61,686 nt of DNA from Ruminococcus flavefaciens (GCA_902766595.1 CACXEJ010000035.1:1-61686); one strand, 5' to 3'; shown: positions 7,508 to 17,399, numbered from the stretch's first letter. The notes: generated by a model not told the origin, from the letters alone. A program made the numbers and translations.

Positions 7508-9112
7508 ATGGACACCAAAGTCGCAACATTCGTGATCCTCGCCATATACATTATAATTATGGTGAGCATAGGTTTCTACACCTCACGAAAAACAAGATCA
7601 ACTGAGGACTTTATGCTCGGAGGAAGAAGCGTAGGTTCGTGGCTGACAGCCTTTTCATACGGTACTACCTACTTTTCAGCGGTAGTTTTCATCGGTTATG
7701 CCGGACAGTTCGGCTGGATGTACGGCGTTTCTGCTACATGGGTAGGTATTGGAAACGCAATTATCGGAAGTCTGATACCGTTCTTCCTGATAGGCAGACG
7801 CTCGCGTCTGATGTCGAACCACCTCGGTGCAAAGACAATGCCGGAATTCTTTGAGCACAGATATGACTCCAAGTCGCTCAAGACTGCTTCCGCACTCATC
7901 GTATTCATCTTCCTGATACCCTACACAGCTTCCGTATACAACGGTCTGTCGAGACTTTTCGGTATGGTATTCGATCTCGGTGAGCACGGCGCGATCTACA
8001 TAATCATAGCTATGGCTATACTTTCAGCCGTTTATGTAACACTCGGCGGCTACAAGGCAACTGCTCTCAATGATTTCTTCCAGGGAATTATTATGCTCAT
8101 AGGTATATCAACTGTCGTTATCCTCACAGTCAAGGAGAAGAACGGTCTCTCCGAAGCTGTTGACGCTCTCAACGCTATCAAGGACGACAAGGGTAATACC
8201 GATACTCTCGGTTCGATATTCGGACCTGATCCGCTCAACCTCCTCGGAGTTGTTATCCTTACATCTCTCGGTACATGGGGACTTCCGCAGATGGTCCAGA
8301 AGTTCTACGCTATAAAGGACGAACAGGCTATCAGAAAGGGCGCGATCATTTCCACCTTCTTCGCTATCGTTGTTGCCGGCGGTTCGTACTTTATGGGCGG
8401 CTTTGTACGTCTTTACTGTACTGCTCAGGAAGGCGACGGCAGCGGCAGAACGTTCATCGAAAGAGGTTCAAACGGCAAGATCGTTTACGACAAGATGGTG
8501 CCGGCACTTCTCGAAACAGCTATGCCGAATATCCTCATCGGACTTATCGTAGTCCTTGTGCTCTCGGCTTCACTTTCTACACTTTCTTCGCTCGTTCTCA
8601 CATCGAGCTCAACTCTCACAAACGACCTTATCAAGCCCCGTGTCAAGAACTTTGACGATAAGAAACAGATGCTCGTTATGCGTATGTTCATAGCAGTATT
8701 CCTTATCATTTCCGTACTTATTGCTTCACATAAGAACGCTTCTATCTCGACTCTTATGTCCTACTCTTGGGGAGCACTCTCAGGTGCATTCCTTGGACCG
8801 TACCTCTTCGGTCTCTTTAAAAAGAACACTTCTAAGGCTGCCTGCTGGGCGAGCTTCATCGCAGGTGTTGGCATCAGCGTAACACATATGGTGCTCTTCA
8901 GCCTTAACATCAGTGCATTCGATGACCTCAAGAAGGACGTTATCGACCTCAACTGCAAGCTCAATCTCCTTTCGCCTATCAACGCCGGAGCATTTGCAAT
9001 GCTGGTATCTATTGCAATAGTACCGATCGTGAGTGCATTCACAAAGGCTCCCGAGCAGAAGGTAGTTGACGACGCTTTCAGCAGCCTTGAGACTTCTGCA
9101 AAGAAGGCATAA
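7508..9112 (+). CDS. sodium:solute symporter (SSS family)
   Basis: A 534-residue integral membrane protein of the PutP/SGLT-type sodium:solute symporter family, with about 13 hydrophobic spans. Family features are the N-terminal STEDFMLGGRSVGSW segment after the first span, the GYAGQFGW region and the YVTLGGYKATALNDFFQGIIM segment near 178-200. It uses the sodium gradient to import an organic solute; the substrate cannot be told. Start ATG 7508 follows GAGGAGATATA. It stands alone with its own promoter and is followed by a GC-rich palindrome and a repeat block. Confidence 0.88.
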   Translation: MDTKVATFVILAIYIIIMVSIGFYTSRKTRSTEDFMLGGRSVGSWLTAFSYGTTYFSAVVFIGYAGQFGWMYGVSATWVGIGNAIIGSLIPFFLIGRRSRLMSNHLGAKTMPEFFEHRYDSKSLKTASALIVFIFLIPYTASVYNGLSRLFGMVFDLGEHGAIYIIIAMAILSAVYVTLGGYKATALNDFFQGIIMLIGISTVVILTVKEKNGLSEAVDALNAIKDDKGNTDTLGSIFGPDPLNLLGVVILTSLGTWGLPQMVQKFYAIKDEQAIRKGAIISTFFAIVVAGGSYFMGGFVRLYCTAQEGDGSGRTFIERGSNGKIVYDKMVPALLETAMPNILIGLIVVLVLSASLSTLSSLVLTSSSTLTNDLIKPRVKNFDDKKQMLVMRMFIAVFLIISVLIASHKNASISTLMSYSWGALSGAFLGPYLFGLFKKNTSKAACWASFIAGVGISVTHMVLFSLNISAFDDLKKDVIDLNCKLNLLSPINAGAFAMLVSIAIVPIVSAFTKAPEQKVVDDAFSSLETSAKKA

Positions 9113-9132
9113 AAACTGATATATTAATTTTG

Positions 9133-9151
9133 GGGCGCACACTGTGCGCCC
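9133..9151. terminator. perfect palindrome, possible terminator
   Basis: GGGCGCACA-C-TGTGCGCCC, followed by TTGCTATTTT. It sits 20 bases after the symporter stop. The T tract is poor, so it may belong to the adjacent repeat block instead. Confidence 0.4.
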
Positions 9152-9161
9152 TTGCTATTTT

Positions 9162-9311
9162 GAAAATGTATGCAAAAATCATCGTAGGGGACGGCGTCCT
9201 CGACGTCCCGTGTTTCCCTGGTGCAGTTCCGCCAGTCACGTTCTGCGTTACAATTTCAAACTGCACGGACGCCCAAAGGGCGCCCCTACACAGGTTTCAT
9301 CATACATTTTC
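9162..9311. repeat. MITE-like nested inverted-repeat element
   Basis: Outer 11-base inverted repeats GAAAATGTATG (9162-9172) and CATACATTTTC (9301-9311) are perfect complements. Inside them GTAGGGG (9184-9190) pairs with CCCCTAC (9283-9289), and both arms carry further small palindromes (GGGACG..CGTCCC and GGACGCCC..GGGCGCCC). No coding frame makes sense here. It resembles the GTAGGGGCGnCC-type dispersed palindromes of gut Firmicutes, from memory. It fills much of the 434-base gap 9113-9546. Confidence 0.6.
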
Positions 9312-9333
9312 GTAACCTGCGGAACGCCGGGGG

Positions 9334-9379
9334 CGGTGCGGGTGTCCGGTGGACACCTCTGCCATAGGCAGAAGCACCG
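9334..9379. repeat. three-way-junction palindromic element
   Basis: CGGTGC (9334-9339) pairs with GCACCG (9374-9379). They enclose two perfect hairpins: GGTGTCC-GGT-GGACACC (9341-9357) and TCTGCC-ATA-GGCAGA (9358-9372). The result is a compact three-way junction in single-stranded DNA or RNA. It directly follows the MITE-like element and is probably part of the same repeat block. Confidence 0.55.
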
Positions 9380-9483
9380 ACCGAACTGACAGGTGAGAAC
9401 GTTCCCTACACTCAGACTTCTGAGCACTCACTTCTGAAATCTGAATTCTGAATTATTAAATGTGGGAATATTTTTCTCAGACC

Positions 9484-9512
9484 TTGCATTTTCACTCGGT
9501 TTGTGATAAAAT
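9484..9512 (+). promoter_or_regulatory. promoter of the fhs operon
   Basis: TTGCAT (9484-9489), 17-base spacer, TAAAAT (9507-9512), 35 bases before the fhs start. Confidence 0.6.
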
Positions 9513-9546
9513 ATAAATATACAACTTTTTGAGCGGAGGTAATGCT

Positions 9547-11226
9547 ATGTTATCCGATATTGAGATCGCCCAGAGCGCGAAAATGAAAAAGATCAGCGAG
9601 ATCGCACAAGGTCTCGGTATTTCTGAGGACGACCTTGAACCCTATGGTCACTACAAGGCTAAGCTCTCAGAAAATCTCTACTCCAAGCTGGCGTTCAGGG
9701 ACGACGGAAAACTCATACTTGTCACAGCTATCAATCCTACTCCCGCAGGTGAAGGAAAAACTACCGTAAGCGTGGGACTCGCAGAGGCTATGGGCAGAAT
9801 AGGCAAAAATGCCGTTCTCGCACTCCGTGAACCGTCCCTCGGACCGGTATTCGGCATAAAGGGCGGAGCTGCCGGCGGCGGTTATGCGCAGGTAGTTCCT
9901 ATGGAGGACATAAACCTCCATTTTACCGGTGATATGCATGCTATCACTGCTGCAAACAACCTTCTCTGTGCGATGATAGACAATCATCTCCAGCAGGGAA
10001 ATGCTCTTAATATAGACCAGCGCAGGATAATGTTCAAGCGCTGTCTCGATATGAACGACCGTGCGCTCAGAAACGTTATCGTTGGACTTGGCGGCAAGGC
10101 TAACGGCGTTCCGCGTGAGGACGGCTTCAATATCACGGTTGCTTCAGAGGTTATGGCTATTCTCTGTCTTGCAACGGACATCGCTGATCTCAAGGAGCGT
10201 CTCGGCAATATACTCGTTGCCTACGACCTGAACGGCGAACCCGTTTTTGCCCGCCAGATAGGGGCCTGCGGCGCTATGACAGCTCTCCTCAAGGACGCTC
10301 TCAAGCCCAATCTCGTTCAGACTCTCGAGAACAACCCGGCGTTTATTCACGGCGGACCTTTTGCGAATATCGCTCACGGCTGCAACTCTGTACGCGCAAC
10401 CAAGCTCGCACTCAAGCTCGGTGACTACTGTATCACGGAAGCCGGCTTCGGTTCTGACCTCGGTGCGGAGAAGTTCTTCGATATAAAGTGCCGTTACGGC
10501 GGTCTTAAGCCCTCCTGTGTTGTACTTGTAGCTACTATCAGGGCACTCAAGTATAACGGCGGCGTTCAGAAGAACGACCTTGCTAAGGAAAATATGTGGG
10601 CTCTTGAAAAGGGCATCGTGAACCTCCAGACTCACATCGAAAATATGCACAAGTACCACGTTCCGGTAGTTGTTGCGATAAACCGTTTCTCGACCGATAC
10701 AGAGGACGAGGTGAACTTCGTTAAGAACTTCTGCTCGGATATGGGCGTAGAAGTTTCAATGTGCGAGGTATTTGCCAAGGGCGGCGAAGGCGGAAAGGAC
10801 CTTGCTGAAAAGGTATGCGACACCATTAAGTACTGCTCTGAGAGCGGTTCTGAGTTCAAGCCGCTTTACAGCACTGCGCTCTCTATCAAGGAAAAGGTCG
10901 AGACTATCGCCAAGGAGATATACCGTGCAGACGGCGTTGTATTCACGGCTCAGGCTGAAAAGGCTATCAAGGAGATCGAAGCTATCGGCTTCCGCGACCT
11001 GCCGGTTTGTGTTGCAAAGACTCAGTATTCACTCTCCGACAATCCGGCTCTCCTCGGAAAGCCCAAGAATTTCAATATAACTGTGCGTGATGCGAGACTC
11101 TCTTCCGGTGCAGGCTTTGTAGTCATCTACACAGGAGATATTCTCACTATGCCGGGACTTCCGAAAAATCCTGCCGCTTTCAATATCGACTGCGACAATA
11201 ACGGCAATATCACAGGACTCTTCTGA
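9547..11226 (+). CDS. fhs: formate--tetrahydrofolate ligase
   Basis: A 559-residue enzyme that makes 10-formyl-tetrahydrofolate from formate, ATP and THF in the cytoplasm, feeding purine and fMet synthesis and one-carbon flow. The P-loop is [17 protein letters not shown] near residue 66; [29 protein letters not shown] and [15 protein letters not shown] are family landmarks. Length is typical. ATG 9547 is used because GGAGG lies just upstream; a TTG at 9529 would overlap that site. First gene of a run of six on the plus strand. Confidence 0.96.
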   Translation: MLSDIEIAQSAKMKKISEIAQGLGISEDDLEPYGHYKAKLSENLYSKLAFRDDGKLILVTAINPTPAGEGKTTVSVGLAEAMGRIGKNAVLALREPSLGPVFGIKGGAAGGGYAQVVPMEDINLHFTGDMHAITAANNLLCAMIDNHLQQGNALNIDQRRIMFKRCLDMNDRALRNVIVGLGGKANGVPREDGFNITVASEVMAILCLATDIADLKERLGNILVAYDLNGEPVFARQIGACGAMTALLKDALKPNLVQTLENNPAFIHGGPFANIAHGCNSVRATKLALKLGDYCITEAGFGSDLGAEKFFDIKCRYGGLKPSCVVLVATIRALKYNGGVQKNDLAKENMWALEKGIVNLQTHIENMHKYHVPVVVAINRFSTDTEDEVNFVKNFCSDMGVEVSMCEVFAKGGEGGKDLAEKVCDTIKYCSESGSEFKPLYSTALSIKEKVETIAKEIYRADGVVFTAQAEKAIKEIEAIGFRDLPVCVAKTQYSLSDNPALLGKPKNFNITVRDARLSSGAGFVVIYTGDILTMPGLPKNPAAFNIDCDNNGNITGLF

Positions 11227-11227
11227 T

Positions 11228-11674
11228 ATGCTGAAAATTGAAACACATTCCCGTGAAGAGACCGTAAATGAGGGGAAAAGGTTCGGAGCTGCTCTGAAAA
11301 AGGGCGATATAGTAGCATTCAGGGGCGGACTCGGTGCAGGAAAAACTGCCTTTACGTCCGGACTCGTGCTCGGCGCAGGGCTTGACAGAGCCGAGGTCAG
11401 TTCACCGACCTTTGCGCTCGTGAACGAGTACAGAGGCGAGGACTTCAATATATATCACTTTGATATGTACCGTATCGTGAGTGAGGAGGGGCTTGAGTCC
11501 ACCGGCTTTTTCGACTACGACTTCGACGATAATATCGCTGTTATCGAGTGGTCTGAGAATATCACGGAATTTCTCCCTGCGCACACGATATACGTTACAA
11601 TAAATACTGCCGGTGAAAATGACAGGGAAATAATCATAGAGGGCGGTGGAAGATATGCTGCTTATTGGGATTGA
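11228..11674 (+). CDS. tsaE: tRNA t6A synthesis ATPase TsaE
   Basis: A 148-residue ATPase of the TsaE (YjeE) family, part of the TsaBDE machinery that makes N6-threonylcarbamoyladenosine at position 37 of ANN-decoding tRNAs. Walker A is GGLGAGKTAFTSGL near residues 34-47, followed by SSPTFALVNEY and the FDMYRI segment, both typical. It begins 2 bases after the fhs stop and overlaps tsaB by 20 bases. Confidence 0.95.
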   Translation: MLKIETHSREETVNEGKRFGAALKKGDIVAFRGGLGAGKTAFTSGLVLGAGLDRAEVSSPTFALVNEYRGEDFNIYHFDMYRIVSEEGLESTGFFDYDFDDNIAVIEWSENITEFLPAHTIYVTINTAGENDREIIIEGGGRYAAYWD

Positions 11675-12347
11675 TACGTCCGGAAAGACCGCTTCGGCTG
11701 CGCTTTTCGACACAGAGAACGAGATATTTCTGGCGCAGACCTCCCTTTACACACAGAAAACTCACTCACAGGTGATAATGCCTATGGTGAAGGATATAAT
11801 AGCGCAGTCGGGAAAGACTATTTCCGACATAGGTGCAGTAGCTGCTGCGAACGGTCCGGGCTCATATACGGGACTCAGGATTGGGGTGGCAGCGGTCAAG
11901 GCACTCAGCTTCGGGCTTGATATCAAGTGCTGCGGAGTTTCGACTCTTATGGCTCTTGCCTGCAACAATATCGCTCATAAAGGCGATATATGTCCGGTGA
12001 TGAAGGCGAGGGGAGACCTCGTTTACACCTGCCTTTATGACTGTGACGGCTACGCGGTCGAGCAGAAGACAGAGGAAAAGCTCATCTCGCGCGACGAGCT
12101 TGCGGAAACGCTTGCGCTTGGCGGCAGGGAAGTTCTTCTTTGCGGTGACGGTGCTGAGGATTTCTTCACATCTTACCCCTCACCGATGCTGACTATAGCG
12201 CCGCCTCAGGGAAGACTTCAGAACGCCTGCGGAGTATGTCTTGCAGGAGCATCTTTGAAGCTCATAACGCCCGAGGAGCTCGAGGTGTCGTATCTTCAGA
12301 AGGTCAAGGCAGAAAAAGACCTTGAGGATAAACTAAAGCAAAACTAA
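11655..12347 (+). CDS. tsaB: tRNA t6A synthesis protein TsaB
   Basis: A 230-residue member of the ASKHA-fold TsaB (YeaZ) family, the partner of TsaD in t6A37 formation. It shows LLIGIDTSGKTASAAL at the start, the KTHSQVIMPMVKDI helix and GPGSYTGLRIGVAAVKAL, all typical. ATG 11655 with GGTGGA upstream is preferred over GTG 11646. The gene overlaps tsaE, so the two are translationally coupled. No rimI or tsaD is present here. Confidence 0.94.
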   Translation: MLLIGIDTSGKTASAALFDTENEIFLAQTSLYTQKTHSQVIMPMVKDIIAQSGKTISDIGAVAAANGPGSYTGLRIGVAAVKALSFGLDIKCCGVSTLMALACNNIAHKGDICPVMKARGDLVYTCLYDCDGYAVEQKTEEKLISRDELAETLALGGREVLLCGDGAEDFFTSYPSPMLTIAPPQGRLQNACGVCLAGASLKLITPEELEVSYLQKVKAEKDLEDKLKQN

Positions 12348-12365
12348 TTGATTGGAGTTAATGAT

Positions 12366-12800
12366 ATGATAGCTATCGGCTGCGACCACGCTGGCGTGGA
12401 AATGAAAAAAGCGGTTATCGCCGCTCTTGAGGAGAAGGGCTTTGAGTTTCGTGATCTCGGAACTGACGGCGAGCCCTGTGACTACCCGGTAATTGCCGAA
12501 AAGGTCTGCAATGAGGTACTCGGAGGAGGCTGTGAGCGCGGCATACTTATCTGCGGAACAGGTATCGGTATGTCCATTGCAGCAAACAAGATCAAGGGCA
12601 TCAGGGCTGCACTCTGCTCAGACTCATTCTCGACCAAGTTCACAAGACTTCACAATGACTCAAATATTATGTGTATGGGCGCAAGAGTCCTCGGAAACGG
12701 ACTTGCCTGCGAGCTCGCAGAGATCTTCCTCACGACAGGCTTTGAGGGCGGTCGTCACCAGCGCCGCGTTGACCTCATAACCGCTCTTGAGAATAAATGA
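12366..12800 (+). CDS. rpiB: ribose-5-phosphate isomerase B
   Basis: A 144-residue RpiB/LacAB family sugar-phosphate isomerase that interconverts ribose-5-phosphate and ribulose-5-phosphate. Motifs are MIAIGCDHAG at the start (phosphate/active-site Asp-His), GILICGTGIGMSIAANK (active-site Cys) and the HNDSNIMCMGARV stretch. ATG 12366 follows TTGGAG. It lies in the fhs-upp operon, upstream of nucleotide salvage, which fits pentose phosphate supply for PRPP. Confidence 0.93.
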   Translation: MIAIGCDHAGVEMKKAVIAALEEKGFEFRDLGTDGEPCDYPVIAEKVCNEVLGGGCERGILICGTGIGMSIAANKIKGIRAALCSDSFSTKFTRLHNDSNIMCMGARVLGNGLACELAEIFLTTGFEGGRHQRRVDLITALENK

Positions 12801-12801
12801 G

Positions 12802-13350
12802 ATGAGCTGCCGCGAACCTCTGACTTTTGAAACGGAAAGGCTGTTATGCAGACCGTTTCGTCGTTCCGATGCTGAGGATATGCTCAGGAACTGGGCTGCC
12901 GATCCTGATATTCAGACCGAGTACGGCGAGCCTGTCTACACCGATATTGCGCAGGTGAACGAGCTGCTTGACCAGTATATCAGTCCGGCGGGGGAGAAGT
13001 CCCGTTACCGCTGGGCGATAATCGAAAAGGCGAGCGGTGAAAATATCGGACAGATAGCCTTCTGTAAGATATGGGAGGACTGTCGGACGGCAGAGGTCGA
13101 ATACTGTATCGGAAAACGCTTCTGGGGCAGAGGCTATGCCGGAGAAGCTCTTTCCGCACTTATCGGATACACGTTCAGCCACACTCCGATCGAAAAGCTC
13201 GAAGCATATCACAGAGCCGAGAACACTAAATCGGGGCGTGTGCTCGAAAAGTCAGATATGCACATCACAAAGACGGTCCAGCGCTTCGTCCGCGAGGGTA
13301 CAGAGCCCGAGGGTGAAGTATGCTACTGTATAGAAAAAGGGAAAGTATAG
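12802..13350 (+). CDS. GNAT-family N-acetyltransferase (RimJ/RimL-like)
   Basis: A 182-residue acetyltransferase. The N-terminal [21 protein letters not shown] is the RimJ/RimL-type opening, [23 protein letters not shown] covers the central strands, and [17 protein letters not shown] is the acetyl-CoA-binding Q/RxxGxG/A motif. Target unknown (protein N-terminus or small amine). ATG 12802 lies one base after the rpiB stop with no clear RBS of its own, implying coupling. Confidence 0.85.
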   Translation: MSCREPLTFETERLLCRPFRRSDAEDMLRNWAADPDIQTEYGEPVYTDIAQVNELLDQYISPAGEKSRYRWAIIEKASGENIGQIAFCKIWEDCRTAEVEYCIGKRFWGRGYAGEALSALIGYTFSHTPIEKLEAYHRAENTKSGRVLEKSDMHITKTVQRFVREGTEPEGEVCYCIEKGKV

Positions 13351-13375
13351 ATTAATTATGAAAGGAGCTGTTAGT

Positions 13376-14005
13376 ATGGGAGAGTTACATATCATCGACC
13401 ATCCGCTTGTACAGCACAAAATTTCACTTTTAAGAGACAAGAACACAGGTACTAAGGAGTTCAGAGAACTCGTTTCCGAGATAGCAATGTTCATCTGCTA
13501 CGAGGCAACACGCGATCTTCCGCTCAAGGAGATCGAAATGGAGACTCCTCTTGCCGTTGCAAAGACCAAGATCATCTCCGGAAGAAAGCTCGCTTTTATC
13601 CCGATACTCCGTGCAGGACTCGGTATGATAGACGGTGTTACAACACTCGTTCCGGCTGCTAAAATAGGACATATCGGTATCTTCCGCGATCCTAACTCTA
13701 AGGTGCCGGTGAAGTATTACTCCAAGATGCCCGAGGACATCGCAGAACGTGACGCTATTATCGTTGATCCTATGCTTGCGACCGGTAATTCTGCTGTTGC
13801 AGCTATTACTGAGCTCAAGAGCCTCGGTGTAAAGAACATCAAGTTTATGTGCATTATCTGCTCACCCGAGGGTGTTGAGGCTATCCGCACCGCTCACCCT
13901 GACGTTGAGATCTACACCGGCGTTATGGATAAGGGACTCAATGAGGATAACTACATCATTCCCGGTGTCGGTGATGCCGGCGACCGTATCTTCGGTACTA
14001 AGTAA
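13376..14005 (+). CDS. upp: uracil phosphoribosyltransferase
   Basis: A 209-residue enzyme converting uracil and PRPP to UMP in pyrimidine salvage. The PRPP-binding loop is [17 protein letters not shown] near residues 127-143, the N-terminus [16 protein letters not shown] is typical, and the length matches bacterial Upp. ATG 13376 is preceded by AAAGGAG; the ATG at 13358 would place that site inside the gene. Last gene of the fhs operon, closed by a strong terminator. Confidence 0.96.
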   Translation: MGELHIIDHPLVQHKISLLRDKNTGTKEFRELVSEIAMFICYEATRDLPLKEIEMETPLAVAKTKIISGRKLAFIPILRAGLGMIDGVTTLVPAAKIGHIGIFRDPNSKVPVKYYSKMPEDIAERDAIIVDPMLATGNSAVAAITELKSLGVKNIKFMCIICSPEGVEAIRTAHPDVEIYTGVMDKGLNEDNYIIPGVGDAGDRIFGTK

Positions 14006-14014
14006 TAATATAAA

Positions 14015-14048
14015 GACCGGTACTCCCAAAGGAGTACCGGTCAGTTTT
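14015..14048 (+). terminator. intrinsic terminator after upp
   Basis: GACCGGTACTCC-CAAA-GGAGTACCGGTC hairpin followed by AGTTTTT. Confidence 0.88.
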
Positions 14049-14075
14049 TACAGTATTAAAGTATACTGATACTTT

Positions 14076-15005
14076 TTATTCACTGAAAAGCGGGGTGGAA
14101 AAGTATCTCTCGGCAGTATCGGGGAGAATTGTAACAACAGTCTTGCCCTCGCCGAGCTTTTCAGCCATTTTCAGAGCAGCAGCAACGTTCGTACCGCTGG
14201 ATATTCCGCACATAATGCCCTCGAGAGCTGCAAGCTGCTTAGCTGTATTAATAGCGTCCTCGTCCGTAACGATGTGGATATGGTCGTAGATCTCCTTATT
14301 GAGTATAGCCGGGATAATGCCGTCGCCTATGCCCATCTGGAGGTGAGTTCCGACTGTGCCGCCTGCGAGTATGGCAGCGTGTTCGGGTTCAACAGCCCAT
14401 ATCTCCATATCGGGGTTCTGGGATTTGAGAGTCTCACCGATACCTGTTATCGTACCGCCTGTGCCGATACCGGAGCAGAAACCGTCAATCCTTCCGGCAG
14501 TCTGCTCGAGTATCTCAAGAGCTGTGAAATACTTGTGGGCGCGGATATTATTGATGTTCTCGAACTGCTGCGGCACAAAAACATTGGGATCTGAGGCAGC
14601 CATATCGAGAGCTGTATCAAGACATTTCTGGATACACTTGCCGATGTCGCCGTCATCGTGGATAAGAATTACCTCAGCTCCGTAGTGCTCGACGAACTTG
14701 CGGCGTTCCTCGCTGACGGAGTCTGGCATAATGATAATGGTCTTATAGCCGCGGACTGCTCCGACGAGAGCGAGACCTATGCCCTGATTGCCGCTTGTGG
14801 GTTCAACGATGATCGTGTCCTTGTGTATTTTGCCCTCACGCTCAGCGTTGAGGATCATATTATAAGCAGTTCTTGTTTTTATTGAGCCGCCGACGTTCAG
14901 ACCTTCAAATTTTACGAGGATCTCAGCATTGCCGGGCTTATTCATTTTATTGAGGCGTATCATAGGGGTGTGTCCCATAGCTTCAAGAATATTGTTATAG
15001 ATCAT
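14076..15005 (-). CDS. cysK: PLP-dependent cysteine synthase
   Basis: A 309-residue fold-type II PLP enzyme, predicted to make L-cysteine from O-acetylserine and sulfide. The PLP lysine is Lys43 in NVGGSIKTRTA, TSGNQGIGLAL binds the substrate carboxylate, and GIGTGGTITGIG binds the PLP phosphate. The lysine motif differs slightly from the common PSGSVKDR form (GGSIKTR), as in several clostridial homologues, so a related beta-replacement role such as cystathionine beta-synthase-like chemistry cannot be excluded. Start ATG 15005. Monocistronic with its own promoter. Confidence 0.88.
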   Translation of the reverse strand: MIYNNILEAMGHTPMIRLNKMNKPGNAEILVKFEGLNVGGSIKTRTAYNMILNAEREGKIHKDTIIVEPTSGNQGIGLALVGAVRGYKTIIIMPDSVSEERRKFVEHYGAEVILIHDDGDIGKCIQKCLDTALDMAASDPNVFVPQQFENINNIRAHKYFTALEILEQTAGRIDGFCSGIGTGGTITGIGETLKSQNPDMEIWAVEPEHAAILAGGTVGTHLQMGIGDGIIPAILNKEIYDHIHIVTDEDAINTAKQLAALEGIMCGISSGTNVAAALKMAEKLGEGKTVVTILPDTAERYFSTPLFSE

Positions 15006-15044
15006 TATGTATACTCCATTCCGTACATATTACATACAACTATT

Positions 15045-15073
15045 ATTATATCATATGCTATAAAAAAAAGCAA
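15045..15073 (-). promoter_or_regulatory. promoter of cysK
   Basis: Minus strand TTGCTT (15068-15073), 17-base spacer, TATAAT (15045-15050). Between it and the gene lies a near-palindrome GTACATATTACATAC (15023-15037) that could be an operator. Confidence 0.6.
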
Positions 15074-15165
15074 TAAGTACGGGCAAGTTTAATAAAATAA
15101 AGTTTGCAGCTGTGTTTTGGAAGAAAATGTATCGTTTTTTGCTGAATTTCAGAAAAAATCCCATT

Positions 15166-15199
15166 TGTTCACAGAATGTTCACAATTATAGGATATAAT
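15166..15199 (+). promoter_or_regulatory. pan operon promoter with TGTTCACA direct repeats
   Basis: TGTTCACA occurs twice (15166-15173 and 15177-15184), 11 bases apart, one helical turn, followed by TATAAT (15194-15199). No good -35 box sits at 17 bases; the repeats occupy its place, so a regulator may bind there. Start of panB is at 15257 after AAGGAG. Confidence 0.5.
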
Positions 15200-15256
15200 A
15201 TACTTGTATCTTATCTGCTCTGCAGAAGGGTAACATTATTTTAAGGAGAATTAATT

Positions 15257-16102
15257 ATGAAAAATACTGTTTCAACACTCTTAAAGCAGAAGCAATCAGG
15301 CGACAAAATCACGATGCTTACCGCTTACGATTACACAACAGCAAAAATTATGGATGAATGCGGAGTCAATTCTATCCTCATCGGTGACTCTCTCGGAATG
15401 GTTATGCTCGGCTATGAGAACACTCTTCCGGTCACAATGGAGGATATGATACACCATACGGCAGCAGTTTCGAGAGGAGCTGTGAATACATTCGTTGTGG
15501 CAGATATGCCTTTTATGTCCTATCAGGTGAGTGTTGAACAGGCTGTAATAAATGCCGGACGCCTCATCAAGGAGGGCGGCGCAAACGCTGTAAAGCTCGA
15601 GGGCGGCGCAGATGTCTGCGACGTGATCAAGGCTATCGTTAAGGCTTCTATCCCGGTAGTTGCCCACCTCGGTCTCACACCTCAGTCCGTTAATGCTTTC
15701 GGCGGTTTCAAGGTGCAGGGCAAGAGTCTCGAAGCAGCCCGCACTCTCATCGCTGACGCTCTTAAAATTCAGGAAGCCGGCGCTTGTATGGTAGTTCTCG
15801 AGGGTATCCCTGCAAAGCTCGCTGACATCATCACTAAGAAGCTCACTATCCCGACTATCGGTATCGGTGCAGGTAACGGCTGTGACGGACAGGTCCTCGT
15901 GTATCAGGATATGCTCGGACTTACTATCGGTCACACAGCAAAGTTCGTAAAGCGCTTTGCGGAAGCCGGAGAGCTTATGCGCAAGGGTATCGGTGACTAT
16001 ATCGACGAAACAAAGTCCGGAGTTTTCCCGGCTGAGGAGCACACATACAAGATCGACGATGAGGTCATCGCAGAGATCATCAAGGAGGAAGGCTTAGAAT
16101 GA
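15257..16102 (+). CDS. panB: ketopantoate hydroxymethyltransferase PanB
   Basis: A 281-residue enzyme that adds the hydroxymethyl group from 5,10-methylene-THF to alpha-ketoisovalerate, the first committed step to pantothenate. Landmarks are [32 protein letters not shown] (metal-binding Asp), AVKLEGG, and [20 protein letters not shown]. Length and motifs are complete. The stop overlaps the panC start by ATGA. Confidence 0.96.
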   Translation: MKNTVSTLLKQKQSGDKITMLTAYDYTTAKIMDECGVNSILIGDSLGMVMLGYENTLPVTMEDMIHHTAAVSRGAVNTFVVADMPFMSYQVSVEQAVINAGRLIKEGGANAVKLEGGADVCDVIKAIVKASIPVVAHLGLTPQSVNAFGGFKVQGKSLEAARTLIADALKIQEAGACMVVLEGIPAKLADIITKKLTIPTIGIGAGNGCDGQVLVYQDMLGLTIGHTAKFVKRFAEAGELMRKGIGDYIDETKSGVFPAEEHTYKIDDEVIAEIIKEEGLE

Positions 16103-16947
16103 GAGTTGTAAAGACAATAGCTGAAGTACGCGCTCAGGTAAAGGAATGGAGAGCTCAGGGGCTCACAGTCGGACTCGTTCCTACTATGGGCTATCTCCAC
16201 GAGGGACACGCAAGCCTCATCGAAGCCTCCCACAGAGATAACGACAGGACTGTCGTTTCAGACTTCGTTAATCCTATGCAGTTCGGACCGACAGAGGATC
16301 TCGAGAGTTATCCCCGTGATATTGACCGTGATGCTCAGATCGTTGAGGAGCACGGCGGCGATATTATCTTCAATCCCGAGCCGTCAGAGATGTACCACGA
16401 GGGCTTTTCGTCCTTCGTTGATATGACTGTTCTCACGCAGGAGCTTTGCGGACTCAGCCGTCCCGTGCATTTCAGAGGAGTTTGCACCGTTGTTTCAAAG
16501 CTGTTCAATATCGTTAAGCCCGACCGCGCTTACTTCGGCAAAAAGGACGCGCAGCAGCTTGCGGTTATCAGACATATGGTCGATGACCTCAATATGGACA
16601 TCGAGATAATCGGCTGCCCGATCATTCGTGAAGCAGACGGCCTTGCAAAGAGCTCGAGAAACACTTACCTCAATCCCGACGAGAGAAAGGCTGCACTCGT
16701 CCTCTCACGCTCCATTGAACTCGGCAAGGATATGGTCAGAAATGGTGAGACAAGCTGTGAGGCTATAATCGCCGAGATGAAGAAGCTCATCAATGCAGAG
16801 CCGCTTGCCCGTATCGACTACGTCAAGATTGTTGACTGCGCAACTATGCAGCAGATCACGAAGCTCGATCGTCCGGCACTCTGTGCGATAGCCGTTTACA
16901 TCGGCAAAACTCGTCTTATCGACAACTTCTTCTCGGAAGACGTTTGA
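16099..16947 (+). CDS. panC: pantothenate synthetase PanC
   Basis: A 282-residue ATP-dependent ligase joining pantoate and beta-alanine. It has the nucleotidyltransferase signature [15 protein letters not shown] (HxGH), [32 protein letters not shown] and the KMSKS-like [13 protein letters not shown]. It overlaps panB by 4 bases and is followed by panD after 12 bases, so the three genes form one operon. Confidence 0.96.
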   Translation: MRVVKTIAEVRAQVKEWRAQGLTVGLVPTMGYLHEGHASLIEASHRDNDRTVVSDFVNPMQFGPTEDLESYPRDIDRDAQIVEEHGGDIIFNPEPSEMYHEGFSSFVDMTVLTQELCGLSRPVHFRGVCTVVSKLFNIVKPDRAYFGKKDAQQLAVIRHMVDDLNMDIEIIGCPIIREADGLAKSSRNTYLNPDERKAALVLSRSIELGKDMVRNGETSCEAIIAEMKKLINAEPLARIDYVKIVDCATMQQITKLDRPALCAIAVYIGKTRLIDNFFSEDV

Positions 16948-16959
16948 GGAGGCGGTGCA

Positions 16960-17352
16960 ATGCATATATCCTTACTTAAAAGCAAGATACACAGAGCTGT
17001 TATCACTCAGGCTGAGCTCAACTACGTCGGCAGCATCACCATTGACGAGGAGCTCATTGAAGCCGCAGGGCTCTATGAGTATGAGCACGTCCACATCGTG
17101 AACGTTAACAGCGGCACCCGCATCGAGACCTACGTCATAGCAGGTGAACGCGGAAGCGGTGTCATCTGCCTGAACGGTGCAGCAGCGCGTTCCGGTCAGA
17201 AGGGCGACAGAGTCATAATAATGGCTTATGCCGATGTGACTCCTGAGGAAGCTAAGACATACCGCCCGAGAGTCGTGTTTGTCGGCGATGAGAACGAGAT
17301 AATCAGAGTTGCCGATTATGAAAAGCACGGTGAGCTCAAAACACAGGAATAA
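16960..17352 (+). CDS. panD: aspartate 1-decarboxylase PanD proenzyme
   Basis: A 130-residue proenzyme that makes beta-alanine from aspartate using a pyruvoyl group. The self-cleavage site is Gly24-Ser25 in NYVGSITID, as in E. coli PanD, and [16 protein letters not shown] and CLNGAAAR are the conserved active-site region. RBS GGAGG precedes ATG 16960. It completes panBCD, leaving only ketopantoate reduction unaccounted for in this operon. Confidence 0.96.
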   Translation: MHISLLKSKIHRAVITQAELNYVGSITIDEELIEAAGLYEYEHVHIVNVNSGTRIETYVIAGERGSGVICLNGAAARSGQKGDRVIIMAYADVTPEEAKTYRPRVVFVGDENEIIRVADYEKHGELKTQE

Positions 17353-17365
17353 AGTATAATATAAT

Positions 17366-17393
17366 AAGCCCGGAATTATTTCCGGGCTTTTTT
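17366..17393. terminator. terminator between panD and the DUF2520 gene
   Basis: AAGCCCGGAA-TTAT-TTCCGGGCTT with T6 on the plus strand. It ends the pan operon; the DUF2520 gene converges from the right. Confidence 0.85.
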
Positions 17394-17399
17394 ACGTTT

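Noticed and set aside
15296..16042. 248-codon minus-strand frame
   Set aside because: Opposite panB, which has all its motifs.
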